Assembly: GCA_021844355.1 (NCBI GenBank)
Contig: JAKBTP010000117.1
Span: 1-44,611, forward strand
Reading direction: 5' to 3'
Source: a bacterium
Lineage (GTDB): Bacteria; Chloroflexota; Dormibacteria; Aeolococcales; Bog-877
DNA length: 44,611 nt
Shown: positions 31,729 through 39,627 of the stretch, piece after piece
Numbering within the stretch: position 1 is the stretch's first letter
Layout of the letters: each line of letters opens with the position of its first letter
Notes under the pieces: generated by a model
Database searches by the model: none
Seen by the model: only the letters and a program-made list of their open reading frames with translations
Told to the model about the DNA's origin: nothing
Program-made: the position numbers and the translations under genes

Positions 31729-31784
31729 CCAGCTGACACACCAGCTGACATCTTCTTGACAATGTGGCGCGATGCTGTTACAAA
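31729..31784 (+). promoter_or_regulatory. Promoter with upstream direct repeats for the secreted protein gene
   Basis: A perfect -35 TTGACA (31756-31761), 17-nt spacer, and -10 TACAAA (31779-31784). Just upstream the decamer CCAGCTGACA is directly repeated (31729-31738 and 31741-31750), 12 bp apart. The repeats are placed where an activator would bind. The rest of the 31570-31728 gap shows nothing else. Confidence 0.7.
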
Positions 31785-31861
31785 TCGCTGGCCATCCCTT
31801 CACTTCACGGTCGATTGCCGTGGTGTTCGGTCGCTCTCCAGCATCTGAGGAGGCCCAGCCA

Positions 31862-33376
31862 GTGCCCTTCAACCTAAGCACGCGCGAGCCCGGCGAGGGC
31901 TCTCCCCTGACCCGCCCCCGTCGCCGGCCCTCCTCGGGGGGTGGGTGCCATGTGCCCATGGCCTGGCTGCCTGGAAACAGGTTGACGCGCCTCGCGCTGG
32001 CCACCGCGCTGGGCCTCTCGGCCCTGATCACCCTGGGGCCCGCCGTGGCCCCGGCGGCCAGTGCCGCCACCAGCACCAAGTACTACTTGGCCAGCGCCAG
32101 CCCGAGCCCCATCTACGTGGCGACGCCGACGGTGGTCACCGTCACCTTGACCAACAGCGCCAGCAGCCAGCAGTCGTTTGGCTCGGCTGAACTCACCATC
32201 GGCACCCTACCCGAGAGCGCGGTCACGATCGGCCAGACGCCGGCGGGATGGCAGGCGGCCTTCGTCGGGACCGGAACTCCGGCGGTCGTGAAGCTCACCA
32301 ACCCCTCCGGCTCGCCGGTCGCTCCAGGCGGTTCCATCTCCCTGCCGCTGACCTTGACCCCGCCCACCGCCGCCTCGATCACGATCGGCACCGAGGTCAA
32401 GCAGGCCAACGACTTCTCCGGGTCAGGCAACGCCTTCGTGCTGCAGGGCGCCGACCCGACCATCACGGTGATGCCTCTCTACCTGCACTTCTCACAGCAG
32501 CCACCCAGCTACCTGCAGCAGTCCGACCCCAAGACGGGCTCCTACAGCTACATGTGCCCTCCGGTCACCGTGGAGCTCCTGAACTCCGGCGGAAGCCTCG
32601 TCCCCGCGACCGGGGTCTCCGTCACGATCTCCTCCGGCTCCGGCGATCCTGGGCTCTACTACGGCACCTCCCCGATCACCAGCGTGACCCAGGCCACCTC
32701 GGGCGGTTACGCGACCTTCGGCACGATTGACTCCTCCGGCGCCTGCAGCTCCGGGCTGGCCGCCACCAATGTCGGCTCGGGCTTCAGCCTGATCGCCAGC
32801 TCTCCGGCCGCCACCAGCACGGTTTCGTCGAGCCTCTTCTCAGTCGTGCAGTCGCTGCAGATCTGCACCAGCAGCCCCTGCACCGCCAACGTGCAGAGCG
32901 CCAGCACCGGAGCTGCCGGAGCTGTCAGCGCCTCCAACTCAACGGGCGGCCAGTTCTCGCTCCTCAGCTCGTTCGGCTTGGGAGAGACGCTCAGCTGCTC
33001 CGACCTGGTCGCCACGACGCCCCCCGACCCGCTGGTGGCGATCAGCAGCGGGACCACGGGCACCGTGAAGGGGTACATCACTCTCACGTTCCCCAAGGCG
33101 ATCGTGAACTCGCTGGTCAACAATGGCACTCCCCTGATGCCGGTCTGTGTCGGCGCCGAAGCAGCCTTCCCGGCGTCGGTCAGCACCGCGGGGAGCCAGC
33201 AATACCCCTACCAGGGCCTGCTGTACGCCTGTGACAGCTCCGCGTACGCAGCTGCCGTCAGCAGCGGCTCCTACCCGCTCCAGATCTGCGTCGAGTCGTA
33301 CGCCAAGATCCACGGCGGCGCCGAGCAGGTCGTCGTGTACACCAGCTCCCTCGGCGGAGACCCGATGTACTGGTGA
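31862..33376 (+). CDS. Large secreted protein, Ser/Thr/Ala rich, function unknown
   Basis: 504 residues. GTG 31862 has GAGGAGG (31847-31853) 8 nt upstream; the first 40 residues are a long basic N-region, then the signal helix LALATALGLSALITLGPAVA and a cleavage site after APAASA. An ATG at 31958 would give a shorter signal peptide and is the alternative. The mature part has repeated beta-strand segments of the bacterial Ig-like type (VTVTLTNSASSQQ, TVELLNSGGSLVPATGV) and about eight cysteines in its second half, suggesting disulfides. There is no LPxTG, membrane anchor or catalytic motif. It is probably a cell-surface or extracellular structural protein. It lies between the TPR gene and a decayed copy of that gene. 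Confidence 0.75.
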   Translation: MPFNLSTREPGEGSPLTRPRRRPSSGGGCHVPMAWLPGNRLTRLALATALGLSALITLGPAVAPAASAATSTKYYLASASPSPIYVATPTVVTVTLTNSASSQQSFGSAELTIGTLPESAVTIGQTPAGWQAAFVGTGTPAVVKLTNPSGSPVAPGGSISLPLTLTPPTAASITIGTEVKQANDFSGSGNAFVLQGADPTITVMPLYLHFSQQPPSYLQQSDPKTGSYSYMCPPVTVELLNSGGSLVPATGVSVTISSGSGDPGLYYGTSPITSVTQATSGGYATFGTIDSSGACSSGLAATNVGSGFSLIASSPAATSTVSSSLFSVVQSLQICTSSPCTANVQSASTGAAGAVSASNSTGGQFSLLSSFGLGETLSCSDLVATTPPDPLVAISSGTTGTVKGYITLTFPKAIVNSLVNNGTPLMPVCVGAEAAFPASVSTAGSQQYPYQGLLYACDSSAYAAAVSSGSYPLQICVESYAKIHGGAEQVVVYTSSLGGDPMYW

Positions 33377-33403
33377 CCCAGCCCCCGCCGCCGCGACCAC
33401 TCC

Positions 33404-33725
33404 GCGCTGGAGGAGCCGGGCAAGACCGGTATGACGAGCCCTCCACCGCCAGCCGGGGTGGGTCCGGCGCGGGGATCCCGGGGAGTCGGAGCCGGCAGAC
33501 GGCGACGTGGTGGCCCGCGCAGCGCGTGCCCACCTGACCTCGCTGGGGGGCCGCCATAAGGCGGGTGGGTGAGGCTGGAGGGCGGGGCCGTCTGGGCGCT
33601 CATCCGCGAGGTGCTGCGGTCCCCGGAGGCGGTGGCCCCCGTCGGCAAGGGACGAGGGGCCGAGTACCGCCCCGGCTACAAGGAGGCGCTGCTCTCCCGG
33701 GACTCGGAGCCGCTCCATCTGACCC
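33404..33725 (+). pseudogene. Decayed partial duplicate of the TPR gene
   Basis: The DNA repeats the middle part of the gene at 30712. The 18-mer starting GAGGAGCCGGGC is identical at 31045-31062 and 33410-33427, and 23 nt are identical at 31261-31283 and 33569-33591. Protein-level similarity is clear: MRLEGGAVWALIREVLRSPE against the parent segment with LIREV and SPEAV, then GAEYRPGYKEALLSRDSEPL. The copy has lost several stretches (for example the segment matching 31168-31210), changes frame, lacks a start site and lacks the TPR unit and acidic tail. I consider it nonfunctional, although a short frame from 33569 stays open. Confidence 0.85.
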
Positions 33726-34088
33726 AAGCCCAGCGGGCGGGCTTGCTCGGTGAGCCACCGGCGACGATACGGCCCCACCTTCTCAACGCGGCCCGTCCTG
33801 GAAGACGGCGCGGCCTGTTGAGCCCTGGACTACCCCGGAGCCTCGGCCCAGAGCCGCCCCGGCGCGGCGGTCAGCGCGCGCTGGGCCAGGTCCGAATCCA
33901 CCACTCTCCGGAGGAGTAGAGGTGGGGCATTTCCCATCTGGGCCGTTTCTCCGGCCCGATCGGGGCGCCTCCTGAAGCCGCCCAGCCGCAGACGGTCGGC
34001 CGGAGAGCGGCGCTCGCAGATCGCGCCTTCGTCGGTCCGCTCGCCATGGAGGCCGGCCACGTCTCCTCCCTCAGCGGTACGGGATCCC
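33726..34088. other. Region of about 360 bp without a confident gene
   Basis: It lies between the TPR pseudogene and lrp. Open frames here have no start signal and no recognisable family. I see no strong hairpin with a T-run. It may hold eroded sequence belonging to the duplication event. Confidence 0.5.
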
Positions 34089-34544
34089 TCAGTCCGCGGC
34101 ACCCAGCCCGAGGGGCTTTTCGAAACACGACCGCAGCACCATCATCGACCGGGTGCTCAGCCCGGGAAAGTCCAGCCGGAGCTCCGCCAAGAGCGCGGCG
34201 AGACCCTTGGGGGAGCTCACCCGCACCTTGGCCACGTAGCAGTCGTCGCCGGCGACCTCATGCAGCTCCAGTACTCGGGGATCCTCGGCCAGCCGCCGCT
34301 CCAGCTCCAGCCGGACTTTCGGGTCGCCTCCCAGGGTCATCGAGACCATGGCCGCCGTGCCCAGGCCCAGCAGGTCGGGGTCCAGCAAGGCGGCATATCC
34401 GCGGATCACGCCGCTGTCCTCCAGGCGGTGCACCCGATCATGCACCGCCGGGGCCGATAGCCCCACGGCCTCGCCCAGGCCCGCCAGCGTCATGCGGCCC
34501 TTCAGGGCGAGCAGGCCGAGGATGCGCCTGTCGATGTCGTCCAT
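34089..34544 (-). CDS. Lrp/AsnC-family transcriptional regulator
   Basis: 151 residues. The N-terminal helix-turn-helix reads DDIDRRILGLLALKGRMTLA then LGEAVGLSAPAVHDRVHRLE, followed by the hallmark SGVIRGYAALLDPDLLG. The C-terminal RAM ligand domain has VLELHEVAGDDCYVAKVRV with the conserved Gly-Asp pair. Such regulators usually sense amino acids. It is divergent from an EamA exporter (83-bp gap), a common repressor-exporter pairing, so control of that exporter is likely. Confidence 0.92.
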   Translation of the reverse strand: MDDIDRRILGLLALKGRMTLAGLGEAVGLSAPAVHDRVHRLEDSGVIRGYAALLDPDLLGLGTAAMVSMTLGGDPKVRLELERRLAEDPRVLELHEVAGDDCYVAKVRVSSPKGLAALLAELRLDFPGLSTRSMMVLRSCFEKPLGLGAAD

Positions 34545-34551
34545 CGCCGCG

Positions 34552-34587
34552 ATTGTGCCACAAGTTTCGAAGCTCAGGCGCTAGTAT
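34552..34587. promoter_or_regulatory. Divergent lrp/EamA control region
   Basis: CACAAT on the minus strand (34557 to 34552) ends 7 nt before the lrp ATG and overlaps the inverted repeat TTGTG-C-CACAA (34553-34563), a candidate Lrp-family operator. On the plus strand TAGTAT (34582-34587) is a candidate -10 for the exporter gene, giving a leader of about 35 nt. Confidence 0.45.
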
Positions 34588-34627
34588 TGGCTTGGTTGCT
34601 TAGGACGCCTGGAGTGGGCGCTTACAG

Positions 34628-35575
34628 ATGTTCACCAAACTTCGTGGTTCTCGCTGGCTGGTCGCCTGGGCGGCGCTGGTGGTGGTCTACTTCATGTGGG
34701 GGTCCACCTTCACCGCTATCCAGGTGGCGGTGCGCGAGGTTCCTCCCTTCCTCATGGCCGGCAGCCGCTTCCTGGTCGCTGGAGTGATCCTCTACCTGGT
34801 GGCGGGGAGGACGGCCTCCGGCCGCCACCGGCCCACTTTTCGCGAGGTGCGGTCAGCGGCGGTCGTGGGGGCGCTGCTGCTGCTCGGTGCCAACGGCCTT
34901 GTCAGCTGGGCCGAGCTCCGGGTGCCCTCGGGGATGGCAGCGCTCATGATCGCCACCGTGCCGCTGTGGATGGCCGTCCTGGGGGTGGCGGTCAGCCGCG
35001 CAGCGGGTCCGGGGGTATTGGGCTGGTCCGGGGTGGCGGTGGGCCTGGCCGGGGTCGCGCTCCTCGCCGGACCTGGTTCGGGCGGCCATCTGCGGCCACT
35101 GTTCGCCGCTGCGTTGCTCCTCTCCTCACTCCTCTGGGCCGCCGGGTCCCTGTACTCCAGGTCCGCGCCCCTGCCAAAGAGCCTCCTCCAGGCCTCCGCG
35201 CTGGAGATGCTGGCAGGTGGTCTGGGCCTCCTGGCTCTGGGGGCGGCAACCGGGGAGCTGCACCTGTTCCATGTCCAGCAGGTGGGACCATCCACGCTTC
35301 TGGCGTTTGGCTGGTTGGTGGTGGGGGGATCGCTCCTCGGCTACTCGTGCTACGTGTTCGCACTCGCCAGCCTTCCCACCACCACCGTCGCCACCTACGC
35401 CTACGTCAACCCCTTGGTGGCGATCGTCCTCGGCTGGCTGATCCTCGGGCAGGGGCTCACCCTGGGGACGGTGGCGGCCGCCGGCCTGATCACCCTCGGG
35501 GTGGCGCTGATGGTGAGCGGGCCGGCGCTTGCCCGCCGCAGGCGTCCTGCTCAAGCACTGGTTGAAGGCGGCTGA
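34628..35575 (+). CDS. EamA-family drug/metabolite exporter
   Basis: 315 residues with ten predicted transmembrane segments in two EamA repeats. YFMWGSTFTAIQVAVREVPPF (20 residues from FMWG onward) is the repeat 1 signature, followed by RFLVAGVILYLVAG. Repeat 2 starts near LLLSSLLWAAGSLYSR and ends with AYVNPLVAIVLGWLILGQGL, the typical late motif. Such proteins export amino acids or metabolites; adjacency to an Lrp-type regulator favours an amino acid, as inference. The ATG has GGAGTGGG about 12 nt upstream. The basic C-terminus is cytoplasmic. Confidence 0.9.
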   Translation: MFTKLRGSRWLVAWAALVVVYFMWGSTFTAIQVAVREVPPFLMAGSRFLVAGVILYLVAGRTASGRHRPTFREVRSAAVVGALLLLGANGLVSWAELRVPSGMAALMIATVPLWMAVLGVAVSRAAGPGVLGWSGVAVGLAGVALLAGPGSGGHLRPLFAAALLLSSLLWAAGSLYSRSAPLPKSLLQASALEMLAGGLGLLALGAATGELHLFHVQQVGPSTLLAFGWLVVGGSLLGYSCYVFALASLPTTTVATYAYVNPLVAIVLGWLILGQGLTLGTVAAAGLITLGVALMVSGPALARRRRPAQALVEGG

Positions 35576-35589
35576 AGAGCGTGTCGGGC

Positions 35590-36444
35590 TCAGAAGAGCA
35601 CTGAGCGCATGGTCCCGATCCTGGTGAAGCCGACCTTCTCGTAGACCCTGATGGCGGGCAGGTTGAAGTCATTGACGAACAGGGTCACGGCGCCGGTGCT
35701 GGCCAGGAGCTGCCGGCAGACCTCTGCCATGCCGGCGGTGGCCCGGCCCTGGCCCCGGAGTTCGGGGTCGGTCCAGACGCCCTGGATCTGGACCGCCTCA
35801 GGGGTCACCGCCGAGCACTCCGCCTTGAATACGATCCTCCCGTCCTCCTCCCACAGGTGCACCCAGCCGCGCCGGATCGCGGTCACCACCCGCTCCCTCC
35901 AGCCGACCGGGTCGAGCTCCAGTGGATCGAAGCCCATCTCCTCCCGGTGCATGGCCGCGCCGGCCTGAGCGACGCGCTCCAGGTCCTGGATCCGGGCCAG
36001 CCGCAGCGGGGCTCGCGGTCCGGCAACCGGGCGCAGCTGCCCCGCGGTCAGCGAGTAATGCGGCTGCTCGCCGCGCAGCAGGCGGACCGGGCGGAGGTCC
36101 CCCTCGCACAGACGCTGCAGCCGTTCCACCTGGTCCTTCGGGCCCACGATCAGCTGAACCCGGTGCAGAGTGGGGCGGAGAGCCTCCGCCAGGGCGCTCA
36201 GGTCGGCGGCCTGGGGCGCCCAGGGCACCAGCAGCGGCCCTCTCAGGGCGACCGCGCGCACCCGCCGCTCCCCCGACCGCTGGACGCCCAGGAGGGCGCC
36301 GTCGCGAAGCGCTCCCCGGCGGACCTCGCTGCGCAGGAACACGTTCTCCAATGGGCTCTGAGCGAGGCACGCCTCGACCTCATCCCGGTCCGCAGCCCAG
36401 AGCTGGCGCACCCGCGGCGGGCGCAGCCGCCCCCTCCTGAGCAC
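35590..36444 (-). CDS. GNAT acetyltransferase with DUF4081-like N-terminal domain
   Basis: 284 residues. The N-terminal domain (about 10-135; AQSPLENVFLRSEVRRG is typical) resembles DUF4081, found with GNAT domains mainly in Actinobacteria. The C-terminal GNAT domain has IVFKAECSAVTPEAVQIQGV followed by WTDPELRGQGRATAGMAEV (acetyl-CoA loop RGQGRA) and ends NLPAIRVYEKVGFTRIGTMR. The substrate is unknown. The GTG start follows GATAAT by 6 nt. It is divergent from argC with a 65-bp gap. Confidence 0.87.
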   Translation of the reverse strand: MLRRGRLRPPRVRQLWAADRDEVEACLAQSPLENVFLRSEVRRGALRDGALLGVQRSGERRVRAVALRGPLLVPWAPQAADLSALAEALRPTLHRVQLIVGPKDQVERLQRLCEGDLRPVRLLRGEQPHYSLTAGQLRPVAGPRAPLRLARIQDLERVAQAGAAMHREEMGFDPLELDPVGWRERVVTAIRRGWVHLWEEDGRIVFKAECSAVTPEAVQIQGVWTDPELRGQGRATAGMAEVCRQLLASTGAVTLFVNDFNLPAIRVYEKVGFTRIGTMRSVLF

Positions 36445-36450
36445 TGGTGG

Positions 36451-36456
36451 ATTATC
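36451..36456 (-). promoter_or_regulatory. Putative -10 of the GNAT gene, leaderless type
   Basis: GATAAT on the minus strand ends 6 nt before the GTG at 36444. It lies only about 30 bp from the ARG box, so ArgR could affect both directions. Confidence 0.45.
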
Positions 36457-36484
36457 GCCGGTTTCCCCTCGTCATGCGTACTGA

Positions 36485-36503
36485 TGCATAAATATGCAAT
36501 ACT
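36485..36503 (+). promoter_or_regulatory. ARG box and leaderless -10 of the arginine operon
   Basis: TGCATA-AA-TATGCA (36485-36498) is a perfect inverted repeat of the ARG-box type bound by ArgR (compare TGAATA-nn-TATTCA of enterobacteria). A weaker half-match, TGCGTACTGATGCA, overlaps it upstream (36475-36488). The -10 AATACT (36498-36503) begins at the last base of the box and ends 6 nt before the argC ATG. ArgR bound here would cover the promoter. ArgR is encoded inside the same operon. Confidence 0.75.
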
Positions 36504-36509
36504 CCCGGA

Positions 36510-37535
36510 ATGGAGCAGGCAGCGGTCGCGCCCCGGGTCGGAGTGGCCGGAGCCACGGGATACGCGGGAGCCGAGCTGGTCAGCCTGCTTCTCGAGCACC
36601 CCTCGGCGCAACTCACCCAGGTCAGCTCCCGCAGCCAGGCGGGCCGGGTCCACCGGGAGGCGTGCCTGGGATCGCGCTGCGATCTGGAACTGACTGAGGA
36701 GCTGGATCCCACGACCCTCGAGGTGGTGATCTCGGCCCAGTCCGCTCTTGAGGCGGCCGCTCGGGCGGGCACCTGGCTGGAGAGCGGCGCCCTGGTGATC
36801 GACGTCTCGGCGGACTTCCGCCTCCGGGATCCGGAGCTTTACCCCAGGTGGTATGGCCGCGAACACCCCGCCCCGGGGCTGCTGCAGGAGGCGCAGCTCA
36901 CCGTCCCGGAGCTGGAGCTCGGGTCTCGGGAAGGACGGATCGTCGCCCTTCCCGGGTGCTTCGCCACCGCCGCCATTCTGGCCACCGCCCCGGCACTCCG
37001 CTCTGGGCTGGTCCAGCCCTCGGCGGTGGTGGACGGCAAGACCGGGATCAGTGGGGCCGGCCGGGGGGCCGGGCAGGCCTACCTCTTCTCCGAGTTGGAC
37101 GAGGCAGTGCTTCCCTATGCCGTGCCCGGACACCGACACCAGCCGGAGATCCAGCAGGCGCTCTCGGAGCTGTCGCGGACCGCGGTGGAGGTCACCTTCG
37201 TGCCCCACCTGGTGCCGATGACCAGGGGCATTTGCGTCACCTGCTATCTGCCCTGGGAGGGCCGGCCGGCGCTGGACCGGGTGCTCCAGGAGTACCGGCT
37301 GGCATACGGGGGCAGCCCCTTCGTGCATCTGGTCGAGGCCCCCGTCCCCACCAAGCTGGCGAGCCGAACGAACCACACCTTCATCCACCTGAACTCTCAG
37401 GGATCCCACCTGGTGGTCGAGGCGGTCCTGGACAACCTCGGGCGGGGAGCCGCCTGGCAGGCGGTCCAGGCGCTCAACTGGCGCCTGGGGCTGGACCCCG
37501 CGGCCGGGATCGGCCGGGCGCCCCAATGGCCGTGA
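36510..37535 (+). CDS. argC: N-acetyl-gamma-glutamyl-phosphate reductase
   Basis: Third step of arginine synthesis: NADPH-dependent reduction of N-acetylglutamyl phosphate to the semialdehyde. 341 residues. The NADP motif is GVAGATGYAGAELVSLL, the catalytic cysteine is in LPGCFATAA (the usual NPGCYPTA is slightly altered), and the HRHQPEIQQ segment holds the catalytic histidine. PHLVPMTRGI is also conserved. The ATG at 36510 sits 6 nt after the -10, so the operon mRNA is probably leaderless. argJ starts 10 nt before the argC stop. Confidence 0.96.
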   Translation: MEQAAVAPRVGVAGATGYAGAELVSLLLEHPSAQLTQVSSRSQAGRVHREACLGSRCDLELTEELDPTTLEVVISAQSALEAAARAGTWLESGALVIDVSADFRLRDPELYPRWYGREHPAPGLLQEAQLTVPELELGSREGRIVALPGCFATAAILATAPALRSGLVQPSAVVDGKTGISGAGRGAGQAYLFSELDEAVLPYAVPGHRHQPEIQQALSELSRTAVEVTFVPHLVPMTRGICVTCYLPWEGRPALDRVLQEYRLAYGGSPFVHLVEAPVPTKLASRTNHTFIHLNSQGSHLVVEAVLDNLGRGAAWQAVQALNWRLGLDPAAGIGRAPQWP

Positions 37536-38752
37536 GCGAGCCGGCGACCCGCCCCTCGGCGGGCGTGACCATGGCCGCCGGCTTCAGCGCCGGCGTGGCC
37601 ACGGCCGGGGTCCGGGACGGGAGCCTCAGCCGGCCCGACGTGGCGCTGCTGGTGTCCGACCGGGTGGCCGCGGCTGCCGGCGTCTTCACCCGGAACCGGG
37701 TCAAGGCGGCCCCGGTCGTCGTGAGCCAGCTGCACCTCCGCCGGGGGACGGCCCGGGCCGTGGTGGTGAACAGCGGCAACGCCAACGCCGCCACCGGGTC
37801 GCGGGGCCTGGGGGACGCACTGCGCATGGCCCAGGCCGCTGGCGACAGCGTGGACTGCGCTCCCCATGAGGTCCTGGTGGCCTCCACCGGGGTGATCGGG
37901 CGGCCCATGCCCATGGACCGCATCGTCCCCGCGATCTCCCGCGCCGCCGCGGACCTGGGCCCGGGGCGGGGGGCGGAGGCAGCCCGGGCCATCATGACCA
38001 CCGACACCAGGTCCAAGGAGGCCGGGGCGGAGTTCAGGGCGTTCGGAGTCCCCCACCACCTCGGGGGGATGGCCAAGGGCTCGGGGATGATCCATCCGGA
38101 CATGGCGACGCTGCTGGCGTTCCTGACGACGGACGCCCAGGTCCCGGCGCCGGCGCTGCAGGATCTGCTGGTCCGGGTGGTGGGGCGCACCTTCAATCGC
38201 ATCAGCGTGGACGGCGACACCAGCACCAACGACAGCTGCCTGCTCCTCGCCAACGGGGCGGCCGGCTGCCCGCCCCTCACCCCCGGGACCGCCGGGTGGA
38301 GGGAGTTCGAGGAGGCGCTGGACGCGGTCCTCGGCTCCCTGGCCGAGCAGGTGGTGGCGGACGGCGAGGGGGCCACCCGGGTGTTCGAGGTGAGGGTCTC
38401 CGGCGCCGCCACCCCGGACGATGCCCTCCTCGCGGCGCGCTGCGTCAGCAGCTCCCCCCTGGTCAAGACCGCCATCCATGGCGGCGACCCCAACTGGGGC
38501 CGGGTGCTGGCGGCGGTGGGGCGCTCCGGCGCGGAGCTGGCCCTGGACCGCTGCCTGCTCCTCATGCAGGGCGAGGAGCTGTTCACCCGGGGACAGGTGG
38601 TGCCGGGAGCGGTGGAGAGGGTGGCCCCCCGGCTTCTGGCGGAGCGGGTCGTGATCGAGGTCAACCTGGGCGTGGGGGAGGCCGGGGCAAGCGCCCTGGG
38701 CTGCGACCTCAGCGCCGACTACGTGAGGATAAATGCCGACTACTCAACCTGA
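37526..38752 (+). CDS. argJ: Bifunctional ornithine acetyltransferase/N-acetylglutamate synthase
   Basis: Transfers the acetyl group from N-acetylornithine to glutamate, making the pathway cyclic. 408 residues. The proenzyme cuts itself before the nucleophilic threonine in GMAKGSGMIHPDMATLLAFL, here T195. Other family segments are VVVNSGNANAATG, STGVIGRPMP, FNRISVDGDTSTNDS and HGGDPNWGRVLAAVG. The ATG at 37526 overlaps argC by 10 nt. The frame is open far upstream through argC, but homology starts at this ATG. It overlaps argB by 20 nt. Confidence 0.96.
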   Translation: MAVSEPATRPSAGVTMAAGFSAGVATAGVRDGSLSRPDVALLVSDRVAAAAGVFTRNRVKAAPVVVSQLHLRRGTARAVVVNSGNANAATGSRGLGDALRMAQAAGDSVDCAPHEVLVASTGVIGRPMPMDRIVPAISRAAADLGPGRGAEAARAIMTTDTRSKEAGAEFRAFGVPHHLGGMAKGSGMIHPDMATLLAFLTTDAQVPAPALQDLLVRVVGRTFNRISVDGDTSTNDSCLLLANGAAGCPPLTPGTAGWREFEEALDAVLGSLAEQVVADGEGATRVFEVRVSGAATPDDALLAARCVSSSPLVKTAIHGGDPNWGRVLAAVGRSGAELALDRCLLLMQGEELFTRGQVVPGAVERVAPRLLAERVVIEVNLGVGEAGASALGCDLSADYVRINADYST

Positions 38753-39626
38753 ACTCACCCCGGTCATCCCCGACAGCCTGCGGGCCCAGGTTCTGGTGGA
38801 GGCGTTGCCCTACATCCAGCGCTTCCACGGCCGCACCCTGGTGGTCAAGCTGGGGGGCGCGGCCATGGAGGAGGCCGCAGCGCGCGATGCGGTCCTTCAG
38901 GATCTCGTGCTGCTGCGCTTCGTGGGCCTGCGCCCCGTCCTGGTGCACGGCGGGGGGCGCGAGATCACCGCGCTCTCGGACCGGCTGGGTCTCGACACCC
39001 AGTTCGTGGCCGGGCTGCGGGTCACGGACGAGCCCACCATGGAGGTGGCCAAGATGGTCCTGACCGGCAAGATCACCCCGGACCTGGTCGCCGCCATCCA
39101 CCGCCTCGGGGGCCGGGCCATGGGGCTCTCGGGGGAGGACGGGCCCACCATCCTGGTGCGGCGCCAGGTGGGCCCCAAGGGGGAGGACCTGGGACTGGTG
39201 GGAGAGGTCCAGGAGGTCAACGCCGACCCGCTTCTGGGGATCCTGGAGCGGGGGATGATCCCGGTGGTGGCCTCGATCGGGCTGGGCTACGACGGGCGCA
39301 GCTACAACGTCAACGCCGACTGGGTGGCGGCCGCCCTCGCCGAGGAGCTGGGGGCCGCCAAGCTGCTGCTCCTGACCGACGTGGAGGGGGTGCGCGGCGG
39401 CGACGGCCGGCTGCTCAGCCGGCTGCCGGTGGCGGAGGCGGAGCAGCTGCTCTCGGATGGCACCGCGAGCTCCGGGATGATCCCCAAGCTCCAGGCCGCC
39501 TGCCATGCCGCCCGGGCCGGGGTGGCGGTCCACATCATCGACGGAAGAGAGCCCCACTCGATCCTTCTGGAGCTGCTCACCGAGGCCGGGGTGGGCACCA
39601 TGATCGACCCACCGGAGACCGCCTGA
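38733..39626 (+). CDS. argB: Acetylglutamate kinase
   Basis: Phosphorylates N-acetylglutamate. 297 residues. The N-terminal helix (about 14-34: LRAQVLVEALPYIQRF) is characteristic of arginine-inhibited hexameric kinases, so feedback control by arginine is likely. Kinase motifs are VVKLGGAAM, VLVHGGGREIT (usual HGGGP has R), YNVNADWVAAALA and LLLTDVEGV. The C-terminal SSGMIPKLQAA binds acetylglutamate and nucleotide. It overlaps argJ by 20 nt; argD starts 1 nt after the stop. Confidence 0.96.
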   Translation: MPTTQPELTPVIPDSLRAQVLVEALPYIQRFHGRTLVVKLGGAAMEEAAARDAVLQDLVLLRFVGLRPVLVHGGGREITALSDRLGLDTQFVAGLRVTDEPTMEVAKMVLTGKITPDLVAAIHRLGGRAMGLSGEDGPTILVRRQVGPKGEDLGLVGEVQEVNADPLLGILERGMIPVVASIGLGYDGRSYNVNADWVAAALAEELGAAKLLLLTDVEGVRGGDGRLLSRLPVAEAEQLLSDGTASSGMIPKLQAACHAARAGVAVHIIDGREPHSILLELLTEAGVGTMIDPPETA

Positions 39627-39627
39627 G

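Noticed and set aside
33569..33919. Open frame of 116 codons in the TPR gene copy
   Set aside because: It begins at a GTG without a ribosome-binding site, covers only a fragment of the parent domain and then runs into unrelated sequence. Treated as pseudogene.
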